A stretch of DNA of 64,000 nucleotides from positions 5,095,001 through 5,159,000 of the forward strand of contig NZ_LT629693.1 of the NCBI RefSeq assembly GCF_900099825.1. Reading direction: 5' to 3'. The notes under the pieces were generated by a model. It did not search any database, had not been told where the DNA came from, and saw nothing but the letters and a program-made list of their open reading frames with translations. Position numbers and translations under genes: made by a program. Positions 52,702 to 60,544 of the stretch are shown in pieces; the stretch's first letter is position 1, and each line of letters starts with the position of its first letter. The DNA is from Bradyrhizobium ottawaense. GTDB taxonomy: Bacteria > Pseudomonadota > Alphaproteobacteria > Rhizobiales > Xanthobacteraceae.

Positions 52702-53574
52702 ATGGCCTATAGCGAAGACCATATCGCACTCGCGGCGGAATACGCGCTCGGCACCCTCGATGCCGGCGAGCGTACGCAGGTCGAGATGATGATGGCCGTC
52801 GACACCGAGTTCACGACGGTGGTCCATGCCTGGGAATACCGGCTCGGCGTGCTGAACCAGATGGTCGGTTCGGTCGAGCCGCGGCCGATCGTGTGGGAAA
52901 ACATCAAGGCTGCGATCGGGCATTCCGGCGAGCAGGCGCCGCTGGTGCTGCCCGAGGCGACGCCGCCGGTCGCTCCCGTCGTCGAACAGGTGCCGGTCTC
53001 GGTCAGTCCGCCGGACGATTCCAACGTCATCCAGTTGTCGGGGCGCCTGAAGCGCATGAAGACGCTGGCTTCGGTTGCGACCGCGTTGGCGGCTGCCTTG
53101 GTCGCGATGCTGGCCATCCAGATTTATCAGCCCGACCTGTTACCGGACGGGCTTCGCGCCAAGCCGCGGATCCGGACCGTCGAGGTCAAGACGCCGGCGC
53201 CGCCGGCTGTGCCCTCGGCGCAATATGTCGCCTTGCTGCAGCGCGACGGCGGTTCGCCCGCGTTCATTCTGACGGTCGATGCCGCGACCAAGAATTTCAC
53301 GGTGCGCAAGGTCGGTACTGACGCCGTCGAGGCCGGCAAGAGTCTTGAGCTGTGGCTGATCTCCGACCGGCTGCCGCAGCCGCGTTCGCTCGGCGTGATC
53401 GGCGCCGGCGACTTCACCGCGCGTCCGGTGCTGGCGTCCTACGACGCCAATACGATCAACGCCGCGACCTATGCGGTGACGGTCGAACAGGCCGGCGGCT
53501 CGCCCGACGGCAAGCCGCACTCGACGCCGATCTATACCGGCAAGCTGATCGAGACCGTGCCCGCGGCGCGCTAG
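52702..53574 (+). CDS. Anti-sigma factor, RskA family
   Basis: 290 residues. The N-terminal anti-sigma domain ('HIALAAEYALGTLDAGERTQ') lacks the zinc-binding HxxxCxxC, as in RskA. One membrane helix follows ('ASVATALAAALVAMLAIQIY', about residue 117-136), then an extracytoplasmic RskA domain with 'FILTVDAATKNFTVRKVG', 'KSLELWLISDRLPQPRSLGV' and 'YAVTVEQAGGSPDGKPHSTP'. It holds the sigma factor of 52129 at the membrane and releases it on an outside signal, by regulated proteolysis in homologs. Confidence 0.88.
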   Translation: MAYSEDHIALAAEYALGTLDAGERTQVEMMMAVDTEFTTVVHAWEYRLGVLNQMVGSVEPRPIVWENIKAAIGHSGEQAPLVLPEATPPVAPVVEQVPVSVSPPDDSNVIQLSGRLKRMKTLASVATALAAALVAMLAIQIYQPDLLPDGLRAKPRIRTVEVKTPAPPAVPSAQYVALLQRDGGSPAFILTVDAATKNFTVRKVGTDAVEAGKSLELWLISDRLPQPRSLGVIGAGDFTARPVLASYDANTINAATYAVTVEQAGGSPDGKPHSTPIYTGKLIETVPAAR

Positions 53575-53616
53575 TTTTCCCGCAGCGATCTCTAACCGCT
53601 CATGACGCGTAGCTCC

Positions 53617-53845
53617 TCATGGTGAGGAGGCGCCAACGGGTCGCGCGAACGCGCGCCCGATGACAGGCTCCGCGCGCGTCTCGAACCATGAAAAGCGCGT
53701 CTGCAGCCATCCTTCGAGACGCAGGCTTCGCCTGCTCCTCAGGATGAGGTCGGTGGGGGTGACGCGCTGAGTCTGGACGCGCCAGCATGCTATCTCCTCA
53801 TGGTGAGGAGGCGCGAAGCGCCGTCTCGAACCATGAGGTTGCGCC
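53617..53845. repeat. palindromic repeats with one embedded 43-bp module
   Basis: Two units with CTCCTCATGGTGAGGAGGCG and GTCTCGAACCATGA arms lie at about 53613-53692 and 53793-53835. The second has the plain tip GCGCGAAGCGCC; in the first the tip is replaced at 53632-53674 by the 43-base GCCAACGGG...GGCTCCGCG module also present at 38657 and 56986. Between them is 'CATCCTTCGAGACGCAGGC' / 'GCCTGCTCCTCAGGATG', a third inverted arrangement. The gap has no gene. Confidence 0.85.
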
Positions 53846-53860
53846 GTTTCATCAGCGCAC

Positions 53861-53889
53861 AAAAAGAAAACGCCCGTGGGGAGCGGGCG
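53861..53889 (-). terminator. intrinsic terminator of the 54001-54201 gene
   Basis: On the minus strand: CGCCCG-CTCCCCA-CGGGCG followed by TTTTCTTTTT. It lies 112 bases beyond the stop of the small membrane gene. Confidence 0.8.
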
Positions 53890-54000
53890 CTTTCTCAGTC
53901 AACTTGGGGTAGTTGGGGTCTTAAATATCCACGTGGCGACTTTGGGGGGCTATAAAGAGCCGCGTGAATTCGTGAATTCCTTATACCGTACGACGTTGCC

Positions 54001-54201
54001 TTACCGGACGAGCGAGCTGCCTGAACTCGTGACCACGACCGGCTTGCCGGCCTTCATGACTCGCGCCGTCTGGGTGAAACCTTCATCCGAAGTGGTGCGC
54101 GTCGAGATGCTGAACCCGGCGACCAGAATGCCCGCGACAAGTGCGACAACCACGATCTTGAGATGGGTCGTGCGATCTGCGCTGTAAATCGAGTGGTTCA
54201 T
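54001..54201 (-). CDS. small single-helix membrane protein, probable stress gene
   Basis: 66 residues from ATG 54201, with AGGAGA upstream. Polar start 'MNHSIYSADRTTHLK', one membrane helix 'IVVVALVAGILVAGFSIS', and an extracytoplasmic tail 'TARVMKAGKPVVVTSSGSSL'. No family is recognised. A GGAAC-N17-CGTT promoter of the EcfG type lies 78 bases upstream and a terminator follows, so this is a complete one-gene unit, likely in the general stress regulon. Confidence 0.75.
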   Translation of the reverse strand: MNHSIYSADRTTHLKIVVVALVAGILVAGFSISTRTTSDEGFTQTARVMKAGKPVVVTSSGSSLVR

Positions 54202-54278
54202 GGAAGTCTCCTGCCGCCTTCCCGCCTGTGAATTTCGTCGGTCTCGAACACAGGCCGGTTCAACGTCTCCGCACAGCA

Positions 54279-54304
54279 AACGTAGGAATTCCCGCTTTCG
54301 TTCC
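54279..54304 (-). promoter_or_regulatory. EcfG-type general stress promoter
   Basis: On the minus strand GGAAC (54304-54300), a 17-base spacer, then CGTT (54282-54279). This equals the GGAAC-N16/17-CGTT consensus of the alphaproteobacterial PhyR-EcfG response. Transcription would begin near 54270, giving a leader of about 70 bases to the ATG at 54201. Confidence 0.6.
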
Positions 54305-54516
54305 ACAGATCCGATCACAAGGCGGTGAAAAGACTTGAAGATGCGCGACTGGTCGGCTCGCATCGGCCGTCTGAAAAGTAATATTTATTAGTTATTTCAA
54401 TATCTTGCTTGATATTTTCCCCAGGCGGGGAGAAATCGCGCCGGCCGGCCCGATTCCAACAAAGCGTTTGCCTGTGGCGAAAAAGCTTCGCCGCCTCTTG
54501 CGCTGATTTGCGTTGC
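54305..54516. other. gap between the stress-type small gene and flhA 3' end
   Basis: The two minus-strand genes on either side are well spaced. The stretch is AT-rich around 54378-54418 ('AAAGTAATATTTATTAGTTA') and has no gene or hairpin that I can support. Confidence 0.4.
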
Positions 54517-56649
54517 TCAAACGCTGCCGACCGTCTTCAGCCGGGCGCGGGGGTGGATTTCCGCCTGCGACAGCACCGTGGTCTGGGCCCGGAAACGCTC
54601 GACCAGCGAGCGCACGAACGGGCGGATCGCCGCCGACGTTACCAGCACCGGCGCCTCGCCTTCGCGGGCGGCCTGCTCGAAGCAGTTACGCACGGCGGTC
54701 ATGAACTCCGACAGCTTGGACGGCTGCATCGCGAGGCTGCGATCCTCGCCGGTGCCGACGATGGATTCCGCAAACGCCTGTTCCCACCGCGCCGACAGCG
54801 CGATCAGCGGCAGATAGCCGTTGTGGGAGGTGTTCTGGGCGCAGATCTGCCGCGCCAGCCGGGCGCGGACGTGCTCGACCATGGTCGCCGGGTTGCGCGA
54901 GAACGCCAGCGCGTCGGCAATGCCTTCGAGGATGGTGGAGAGGTCGCGGATCGAGATCCGCTCGGCCAGCAGCAGTTGAAGCACGCGCTGGATGCCCGAA
55001 ATCGAGACGGCGCTGGGCACGATGTCCTTGACCAGTTCGCCCTGTTCCTTCGGCAGGTCCTTCAGGAGCTTCTGCACCTCGCCATAGGACAGCAGGTCCG
55101 ACATGTTGTTCTTGAGCAGTTCGGTGAGGTGGGTCGACAGCACGGTGGCGGAGTCGACCACCGTATAACCCTTGAGCGACGCTTCTTCCTTGAGCGCGGC
55201 ATCGACCCAGGTCGCCGGCAGGCCGAACGTCGGCTCGACGGTGTGAATGCCGGGCACCGCCACCTGGTTGCCGGCGGGGTCCATGACCATGAAGTGGTTC
55301 GGCCAGATCTTGCCGGTGCCGGCGTCCACTTCCTTGATCTTGATAATGTAGGTGTTGGCCTCGAGCTGGACGTTGTCGAGGATGCGCACCGCCGGCATCA
55401 CAAAGCCCATTTCGACCGCGAGCGAACGGCGCAGCGCCTTGATCTGCTCGGTCAGGCGGTCGGTGCCGTCGGGGCCGTTGACCAGCGGCAGCAGCGCGTA
55501 GCCGAGTTCGATCTTGAGATCGTCGATCTTGAGCGCGGTGGCGATCGGCTCTTCCGCCGCGGCGGTCGCGGCCGCTGCCGCAAGCTCGGGGGCGGCCAAT
55601 TCGGCGGCTGCCTTGGCCTTGGTGCTGCGGTTGTGGTTGCGCGCCTTCCAGGCCAGCGCCGCAGCGCCGCCGCCGAGGGCCAGGAACGGCAGCATCGGAA
55701 TGCCCGGCAGCATGGCCAGTACCAGCATCACGCCGGCCGACATGCCGAGCGCCTGCGGGTAACCCGAGAGCTGCTTCATCAGCGCCTTGTCGGCCGCACC
55801 GGTGATGCCGGCCTTCGACACCAGCAGGCCCGCCGCGGTCGAGACGATCAGCGCCGGCACCTGGGTGACCAGGCCGTCGCCGACGGTCAGCACGGTATAG
55901 GTGCGGGCGGCGTCGCCGAAGGAGAGCCCTTGTTGTGCAACGCCGATGATGATGCCGCCGATGACGTTGATGAAGACGATCAGAAGGCCCGCGACCGCGT
56001 CGCCGCGGACGAATTTCGAAGCACCGTCCATGGCGCCGAAGAAGCCGCTTTCGTCTTCCAGCTCCTTGCGGCGCGCCTTGGCGGTCTTTTCGTCGATCAG
56101 TCCGGCGGACAGGTCGGCGTCGATCGCCATCTGCTTGCCCGGCATCGAGTCCAGCTGGAAGCGGGCGGCGACTTCGGCGATGCGGCCCGAACCCTTGGTG
56201 ATGACGACGAAGTTCACGATCACCAGGATCGCGAACACGATAATTCCGATCACGAAATTACCGTTCATGACGAAGTTGCCGAACGCCTCGATGACGTGGC
56301 CGGCGGCGGCGGTGCCCTCATGGCCCTTCGACAGGATCAACCGGGTCGAAGCCATGTTCAGCGACAGCCGCAGCATGGTCGAGATCAGGAGGATGGTCGG
56401 AAACGACGAGAATTCCAGCGGCGCCTGGATGAACAGCGAGGTCATCAGGATCAGGATCGAGACCGTGATCGAGATCGCCAGAAACAGGTCCAGGACGATC
56501 GAGGGCAGGGGGAGGATCAGCACCACCAGGATGGTGAGAACGCCGAACGCCAGCGCCAGATCGCCGCGCCTGAGGATATCGCCGATTTCACCGAGGCTGG
56601 GGAAACCGTTGCCGGTACCCGCGCCTTGACCCGCCGTGACGTCGACCAT
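54517..56649 (-). CDS. flhA: Flagellar export gate protein FlhA
   Basis: 710 residues from ATG 56649 (GGGGAGGGG upstream; a longer frame to 56799 has no good start). The N-terminal half has about eight membrane helices ('ALAFGVLTILVVLILPLPSI', 'LLISTMLRLSLNMASTRLIL', the FHIPEP-like 'EVAARFQLDSMPGKQMAIDA', 'LLIVFINVIGGIIIGVAQQG'). The cytoplasmic half forms the FlhA ring that receives export substrates ('GYALLPLVNGPDGTDRLTEQ', 'TVVDSATVLSTHLTELLKNN', 'RALAFSRNPATMVEHVRARL'-like). The length is normal. flhA stands alone here, 1 kb from the anti-sigma gene. Confidence 0.95.
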   Translation of the reverse strand: MVDVTAGQGAGTGNGFPSLGEIGDILRRGDLALAFGVLTILVVLILPLPSIVLDLFLAISITVSILILMTSLFIQAPLEFSSFPTILLISTMLRLSLNMASTRLILSKGHEGTAAAGHVIEAFGNFVMNGNFVIGIIVFAILVIVNFVVITKGSGRIAEVAARFQLDSMPGKQMAIDADLSAGLIDEKTAKARRKELEDESGFFGAMDGASKFVRGDAVAGLLIVFINVIGGIIIGVAQQGLSFGDAARTYTVLTVGDGLVTQVPALIVSTAAGLLVSKAGITGAADKALMKQLSGYPQALGMSAGVMLVLAMLPGIPMLPFLALGGGAAALAWKARNHNRSTKAKAAAELAAPELAAAAATAAAEEPIATALKIDDLKIELGYALLPLVNGPDGTDRLTEQIKALRRSLAVEMGFVMPAVRILDNVQLEANTYIIKIKEVDAGTGKIWPNHFMVMDPAGNQVAVPGIHTVEPTFGLPATWVDAALKEEASLKGYTVVDSATVLSTHLTELLKNNMSDLLSYGEVQKLLKDLPKEQGELVKDIVPSAVSISGIQRVLQLLLAERISIRDLSTILEGIADALAFSRNPATMVEHVRARLARQICAQNTSHNGYLPLIALSARWEQAFAESIVGTGEDRSLAMQPSKLSEFMTAVRNCFEQAAREGEAPVLVTSAAIRPFVRSLVERFRAQTTVLSQAEIHPRARLKTVGSV

Positions 56650-56845
56650 GGTTGCAGCCCCTCCCCGCGCGTGACGGCCGCGGCCGCCCAGCGTCTGCGC
56701 GACGGCCGGAGGGCCGACGGTCCGAAAGTGAGGTACCGCACTGGCGTCCACGGGTTCTCCCGTTTTACGCGATCGACGACACTCGACTTCACCCGGCAAT
56801 TATTGCCGGGTGCATGGTTAGCAAAGGGTTAACGGGGGCCACTTT

Positions 56846-57045
56846 GGCGTCATTCCGAGGCCGACGGCTTCCTCCCGTCATTCCGGGGCGCGAAGCGAAC
56901 CCGGAATCTCGAGATTCCGGGTTCGATGCTGCGCATCGCCCCGGAATGACGGCGAACCTCCGCTCTCTCGCCATCATTGCGAGGAGCCAACGGATCGCGC
57001 GAATGCGCGCCCGATGACAGGCTCCGCGACGAAGCAATCCATGTC
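56846..57045. repeat. two palindromic repeats, the second with the 43-bp module
   Basis: 56876-56951 is the CGTCATTCCGGG family (copy at 11519-11600); a partial start of the same family is at 56846. 56970-57045 is a different family with arms CATTGCGAGGAG and GACGAAGCAATCC; its tip is replaced at 56986-57028 by the module GCCAACGGATCGCGCGAATG...GGCTCCGCG found also at 38657 and 53632. The gap 56650-57135 holds no gene. Confidence 0.88.
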
Positions 57046-57135
57046 TCAACAAGCGGCGACAATACGGCCTCGGTGGTGACCTTCGCCTTCAGGAAATATC
57101 TCACCGTTCGGCCGGTGGCTCTGTCATAAGGACGA

Positions 57136-57330
57136 ATGGCAGATCCAGCAGGTTTTGAAATCGTCACCTATCAACGGCAACCCGGTCTCTGGCGCGCCAG
57201 CGTGACCCCGAGCGGGCGGTCAAGCTCCGGCAAGATCATGCGCAGCATCGTCACCCCGGACGATTGCGTGACGGAGGAAGACGCCCGGAAATCGGCGATG
57301 CGGGCGATCAAGAGCATCGACTCCGAATAG
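57136..57330 (+). CDS. 64-residue conserved-looking protein
   Basis: ATG 57136 follows AAGGACG. 'FEIVTYQRQPGLWRASVTPS' forms two beta strands with a conserved Trp, 'GKIMRSIVTPDDCVTEEDAR' a third, and 'KSAMRAIKSID' a C-terminal helix, giving a compact beta-beta-beta-alpha plan. No domain is recognised. Codon use matches neighbours. Confidence 0.65.
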   Translation: MADPAGFEIVTYQRQPGLWRASVTPSGRSSSGKIMRSIVTPDDCVTEEDARKSAMRAIKSIDSE

Positions 57331-57418
57331 GCCGGCGCAGCGACAACCCAAATGAGGCAGGCCGCTGTCCGTTGCGGCAGTGACGCTTACGCGTCCCGCT
57401 GCTTCCTTTCAGGCCGCC

Positions 57419-57571
57419 TCACTCAGCTGTCATCCTGCCCTTGCCACCGCAGGTCTTGCAGGGCGGCGGATAGATCCTGCGGCCCGGGTCTGGCTGTTTG
57501 ACCGTCGGAAAACCCGTGCCGTTGCAGGCCGGGCATTTTTCCTCGTTCGGGTTTGACCTGATGGGTTTCAT
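57419..57571 (-). CDS. 50-residue DnaJ-type zinc-finger peptide
   Basis: ATG 57571 to TGA 57419. The product has two CxxCxGxG-type motifs, 'EKCPACNGTGFPTV' and 'PPCKTCGGKGRM', which form the four-cysteine zinc site seen in the central domain of DnaJ. The gene is short enough to be overlooked by ordinary gene finders. AGGTAGAG lies upstream. Probably a small redox- or RNA/protein-binding peptide; function unknown. Confidence 0.75.
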   Translation of the reverse strand: MKPIRSNPNEEKCPACNGTGFPTVKQPDPGRRIYPPPCKTCGGKGRMTAE

Positions 57572-57736
57572 GGCTTGTTTCTCTACCTTTATGGCCGACG
57601 AAATACGGTGACTGAACGCAAAGGTTTCAGTCCGCCGTCAATCATAGTGCGGATCAGAGTTGATCAATTGGACCAAGCGTCGCGATCGACGAGTCCCTGT
57701 CGTGATTGATGGCCCCAATCGGTGGTTTCCGCAAAC

Positions 57737-57811
57737 TGCAAATACCCGGATCGCCAGGAGCGGAATAATCGGCAGCGGGACGCCGATAAACCAAAGCAAC
57801 GCGCCTTTTAC
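57737..57811 (-). pseudogene. remnant resembling the 28-residue membrane peptide at 60118-60204
   Basis: Reads 'KGALLWFIGVPLPIIPLLAI' in the minus strand, against 'KGALLWLIGIPLPIILLLAI' at 60118-60204. I find no start codon or ribosome binding site in frame just upstream, and the frame runs on into unrelated sequence, so I treat it as a degenerate copy. Confidence 0.45.
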
Positions 57812-57896
57812 TTCTGAATCAAAACCGTTCGTCGCTATGGGCGCCGAACCGGAGTGTGTGACTCGTACGACGAGGCCGCCTGTGGGCGGCCTCGCG

Positions 57897-58025
57897 TCTT
57901 GGAGCCTTACCGGTTCCGATGGAATCAGAACCGGGCTCTACTCTCTTGTTTTGACGCGTTTTCTTTACGCGAACCGGAGTCCACCCACGGATCAAGTCCG
58001 AGGGCATGCTTCGCTCGAAAACGCG
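57897..58025. repeat. composite dispersed repeat
   Basis: 57897-57960 is the reverse complement of the type at 28669-28746 (TTGGAGCCTTACCGGTTCC, then ATCAGAACCGGGCTC). 57947-58025 is the same unit as 46486-46563. The two share the junction GTTTTGACGCGTTTTC. The rest of the 57572-58032 gap shows only the peptide remnant at 57737. Confidence 0.85.
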
Positions 58026-58032
58026 ACAGGAA

Positions 58033-58536
58033 CTACAGTTCCGCCTCGGCTTCCACATTCACCACGGTCTTTGCCAGACCGGTCAATGCGACATCTGTGG
58101 CCTTCTCTTCCTTGAGCGTGGCTTCGAGCAGGGCCGCGGCATCCGACATGCCGAGCTCTTCCGCCCAGGTCCTCAGCGTTCCGTAGCGGGAGATCTCATA
58201 GTGCTCGACCGCCTGTGCCGCCGCGGTGAGGCCGGCATCGAGCGCGGGCATGCCCTTGTAGTCCGTCATGATCTCGGCGCCCTCCTTGGTGATGCCCATG
58301 ATGGCCTCACACTTCTTGGCTTGCGGTCGCTTGCCCATGATCTTGAACACCTGTTCGAGCCGCTTGACCTGGCCGCGGGTTTCCTTCTCGTGCTTGAGGA
58401 ATGCCGCCTTCAGGTCTTTCGATTGCGCGGCCTTCGCCATTTTTGGCAGGACTTTAAGAATCCTGTTTTCGGCGAAGTAGACGTCCTTGAGCGTGTCGTG
58501 AAAAAGGTCGCTCAGCAATTTCGGCTTTTTGGCCAT
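58033..58536 (-). CDS. DUF892 ferritin-like protein (YciE/YciF family)
   Basis: 167 residues from ATG 58536 (GGAG upstream). Four long helices with the ferritin-like metal ligands: 'LKDVYFAENRILKVLPKMAK' (Glu), 'FLKHEKETRGQVKRLEQVFK' (ExxxH-like Glu/His), 'GLTAAAQAVEHYEISRYGTL' (Glu-His-x-E) and 'LLEATLKEEKATDVALTGLA'. Members are stress- and osmolarity-induced in enterobacteria and part of the general stress response in rhizobia; activity unknown. A hairpin with T5 sits between its promoter region and start (58551-58575). Confidence 0.88.
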   Translation of the reverse strand: MAKKPKLLSDLFHDTLKDVYFAENRILKVLPKMAKAAQSKDLKAAFLKHEKETRGQVKRLEQVFKIMGKRPQAKKCEAIMGITKEGAEIMTDYKGMPALDAGLTAAAQAVEHYEISRYGTLRTWAEELGMSDAAALLEATLKEEKATDVALTGLAKTVVNVEAEAEL

Positions 58537-58550
58537 GGTGATTCTCCAGT

Positions 58551-58575
58551 AAAAATGCCCCTGCAAGGCAGGGGC
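58551..58575 (-). terminator. hairpin with T run ahead of the DUF892 gene
   Basis: Minus strand: GCCCCTGC-CTT-GCAGGGGC then ATTTTTA, ending 14 bases before ATG 58536. It can terminate transcripts coming from the DUF2252 gene, or act in the leader of the DUF892 message. Confidence 0.75.
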
Positions 58576-58652
58576 GGGATCCTGTTGTGTGTTGGCTCGC
58601 CATGGGCAACAGCGCGTGCAGAACAAAGTTCCTGCACGGTGATTCCGGCAAG

Positions 58653-59855
58653 TCATGCCGCGGCGTTTTGGCTCGCATATCTCCGGCAATGTTCGAGATA
58701 GGCCACCTCATGCTTGCCGATCAGGGCCACCACGCTTGACCAGAGCCAGCTCGGCGCATCCAGCGTTCGCGACCGGTGCCGCTCCAGCTCCTTGATCCAG
58801 CGTTGGCGTGTTGCCTTGTCCATCTGGCGTGCATGCGCCTTGCCGACGACACCGGCGAGGAAGCTCGCTGCTTTCATGGCCTGTTTCGTGGTCAGGCGGT
58901 CGATTTCAATCTTGAGATCCTGCGGCAGCAGTTCGCGGATGAAGACCGACCGCTTTCCGATCGATCCCGCTTCCATCCGGTTTCCCAGATGCGGTGAAAG
59001 ATGTCGCGCACCTTCCACCACGCGTTGGGCATTGTCTTTCGGCATTTTCCCGCGGGCGTAACGCGGGGCGGCTGCCACCACCGCCTCCTTCACGTCCATC
59101 AAGGCGAGATCGCGCTTCTTGCCTTTGCCGATCCCGAGCAGGACGGCAAACCGCAGCAGTCCAAGCGAGCTGCACCCTTTCATCCAGTAGGCGGCGTCGA
59201 GCACTTCGACCGGGGCGTCGTCCTCGCGGGAGCGCAGCGACGTCGCCAGATGACGCAGCGCGGGCGTTTCCCATAATTGCTCGATCTGGTCCCGTTCGGT
59301 CCGGGCAAGCGGCCAGAATTTGGTGCCGAGCGGTATCGTCGGCTTCGGGTCTTCCAGACGCTCCTTGGCCAATGCTTTCCAGGAACGGCCGACCGATTGC
59401 TTCATGACGATTTGCACCGTGTCGGGCGCGTCCTCGATCGTATCCGCGTCGTGCCGCAACGCCGCCTGATAGCCGTCGATCACCTGTTCGAGAATTCGCG
59501 CCGTGGTGACACCCGGCAGATCGGAGCCGCGCGAAGCGGTCGCGAGCGACAAAGCGAGGCGGATCAGATCGTGGGCGGGATTGCCGATCACGGTCTGATC
59601 GAAATCGCGTATCTGAATGTCGATGCGTCCATCGATGCCGGCAACCGGTCCCAGATTGCCCGCATGGCAATCGCCGCAAATCCAGATCGCGGGTCCCTCC
59701 GGCAAGGTGCCACGCTTTTGGGCTTCGAGCCACGCGTAGAATTGCACGGTACTGCCGCGCACATAGGCATGCGCCGAGCGCGCCATCTTCAAGGTCTGCT
59801 TGAGCGCGAGCGCAGGCGCGCGATCGACAGGCCGTATCGATCTCGTGGAAGGCAT
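58653..59855 (-). CDS. DUF2252 family protein
   Basis: 400 residues from ATG 59855; the usual upstream part of DUF2252 (a further ~30 residues) may have been lost or the start lies elsewhere in the frame (open to 60005). Kinase-like pattern: 'KMARSAHAYVRGSTVQFYAW', 'AIWICGDCHAGNLGPVAG' (HxxN), 'IQIRDFDQTVIGNPAHDLIR' (DxD), 'KGCSSLGLLRFAVLLGIGKG' and 'RVVEGARHLSPHLGNRM'. DUF2252 proteins are distant relatives of aminoglycoside phosphotransferase-type kinases without a known substrate. It belongs to a minus-strand group with two very small genes upstream and DUF892 downstream. Confidence 0.82.
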   Translation of the reverse strand: MPSTRSIRPVDRAPALALKQTLKMARSAHAYVRGSTVQFYAWLEAQKRGTLPEGPAIWICGDCHAGNLGPVAGIDGRIDIQIRDFDQTVIGNPAHDLIRLALSLATASRGSDLPGVTTARILEQVIDGYQAALRHDADTIEDAPDTVQIVMKQSVGRSWKALAKERLEDPKPTIPLGTKFWPLARTERDQIEQLWETPALRHLATSLRSREDDAPVEVLDAAYWMKGCSSLGLLRFAVLLGIGKGKKRDLALMDVKEAVVAAAPRYARGKMPKDNAQRVVEGARHLSPHLGNRMEAGSIGKRSVFIRELLPQDLKIEIDRLTTKQAMKAASFLAGVVGKAHARQMDKATRQRWIKELERHRSRTLDAPSWLWSSVVALIGKHEVAYLEHCRRYASQNAAA

Positions 59856-59922
59856 GGCAATCCGATCAAAAAAGCTGATGGTGATTACGGGAGCGGCGGT
59901 CCGCGTACCGGCTCGCCGCCGG

Positions 59923-60108
59923 TCACTTCCGCGGTTCGCGCTGAAGCAGCAACTGGCTGCTATGTGCGAGCGCTTCGCAGGCCAGGGCGCGGTCGATTTC
60001 CGCATTTCGTTTCGGCCCGGGTGGCAGCGCTTCGGCGTGCCGGCGTGTCAGGTAAGCCTGGTTGTTCCAATCGATCGTGGAGAAATCCGCATCGTCGCGC
60101 AACTGCAT
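59923..60108 (-). CDS. 61-residue protein of unknown function
   Basis: ATG 60108 follows GAGGAC. 'MQLRDDADFSTIDWNNQAYL' then 'TRRHAEALPPGPKRNAEIDR' and a helix 'ALACEALAHSSQLLLQREPR'. GC-rich third positions and a good start support a real gene. It lies between the 28-residue peptide and the DUF2252 gene, 67 bases before the latter's chosen start. Confidence 0.6.
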   Translation of the reverse strand: MQLRDDADFSTIDWNNQAYLTRRHAEALPPGPKRNAEIDRALACEALAHSSQLLLQREPRK

Positions 60109-60117
60109 GGCGTGTCC

Positions 60118-60204
60118 TCAGTGATGCATGAAGATCGCAAGCAGCAGGATGATCGGCAGCGGGATGCCGATCAGCCAAAGCAACGCACCTTTTCCGAAAC
60201 CCAT
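60118..60204 (-). CDS. 28-residue hydrophobic membrane peptide
   Basis: ATG 60204 has GGAGGCTGCG upstream. The whole product is 'MGFGKGALLWLIGIPLPIIL' followed by LLAIFMHH: one membrane helix with a double proline and a basic first turn. It stops ten bases before the next start, so it is in an operon with the 61-residue gene. A degenerate paralog is at 57737-57811. Confidence 0.65.
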   Translation of the reverse strand: MGFGKGALLWLIGIPLPIILLLAIFMHH

Positions 60205-60544
60205 CGCAGCCTCCGTGTGACGATCAACCGCAGGTGAAACTCGCCCGGGTTCCTTTGGTTCCTCGGCGGGAACGCCGGCCAAATGGCATTACTTGTCGAC
60301 TTCAGAGTTTTGCAGAACCTTTGTGTTGAATATTATAGTTGATGCAACGTTTGATTGATTTTCACGCATGTGTCTGGATTGTCACAGTCGTGATCCAAGT
60401 CCTGGTTCGAGTGCGATAAATCAGAGCTCCATTGCGGCAAAACGTATCAGGCGTTGTTTTTTTGCCTTACGCTGCACGGGGAAGTCCCAGCAAACGTTGC
60501 TGGCGTTGGAAGGGGCGCGGCGATATTTCCGCCGCGAAGGAAAT
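60205..60544. other. intergenic region upstream of the autotransporter
   Basis: Contains the divergent promoters of the small-peptide operon (minus) and the autotransporter (plus). It is AT-richer around 60300-60360 ('AATATTATAGTTGATGCAAC'). An open frame from 60368 joins that of the autotransporter but reads as non-coding until the GTG at 60545. No hairpin is evident. Confidence 0.45.

Noticed and set aside
54409..56832. 807-codon open frame opposite flhA
   Set aside because: Antisense shadow of a highly GC-biased gene; Arg/Gly/Asp-rich translation without any domain.
53617..57045. Possible CRISPR array from repeated 40-bp units
   Set aside because: Units are palindromic repeats scattered between genes with irregular spacing and no constant-length spacers or cas genes.
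52023..60262. Further EcfG-like promoters (52023-52047 GGAAC-N16-GGTT, 58608-58632 GGAAC-N16-TGTT, 60238-60262 GGAAC-N16-AGTT)
   Set aside because: Only the GTT of the -10 matches; several such matches are expected by chance in 64 kb on both strands. Kept only as context for the DUF892 leader.
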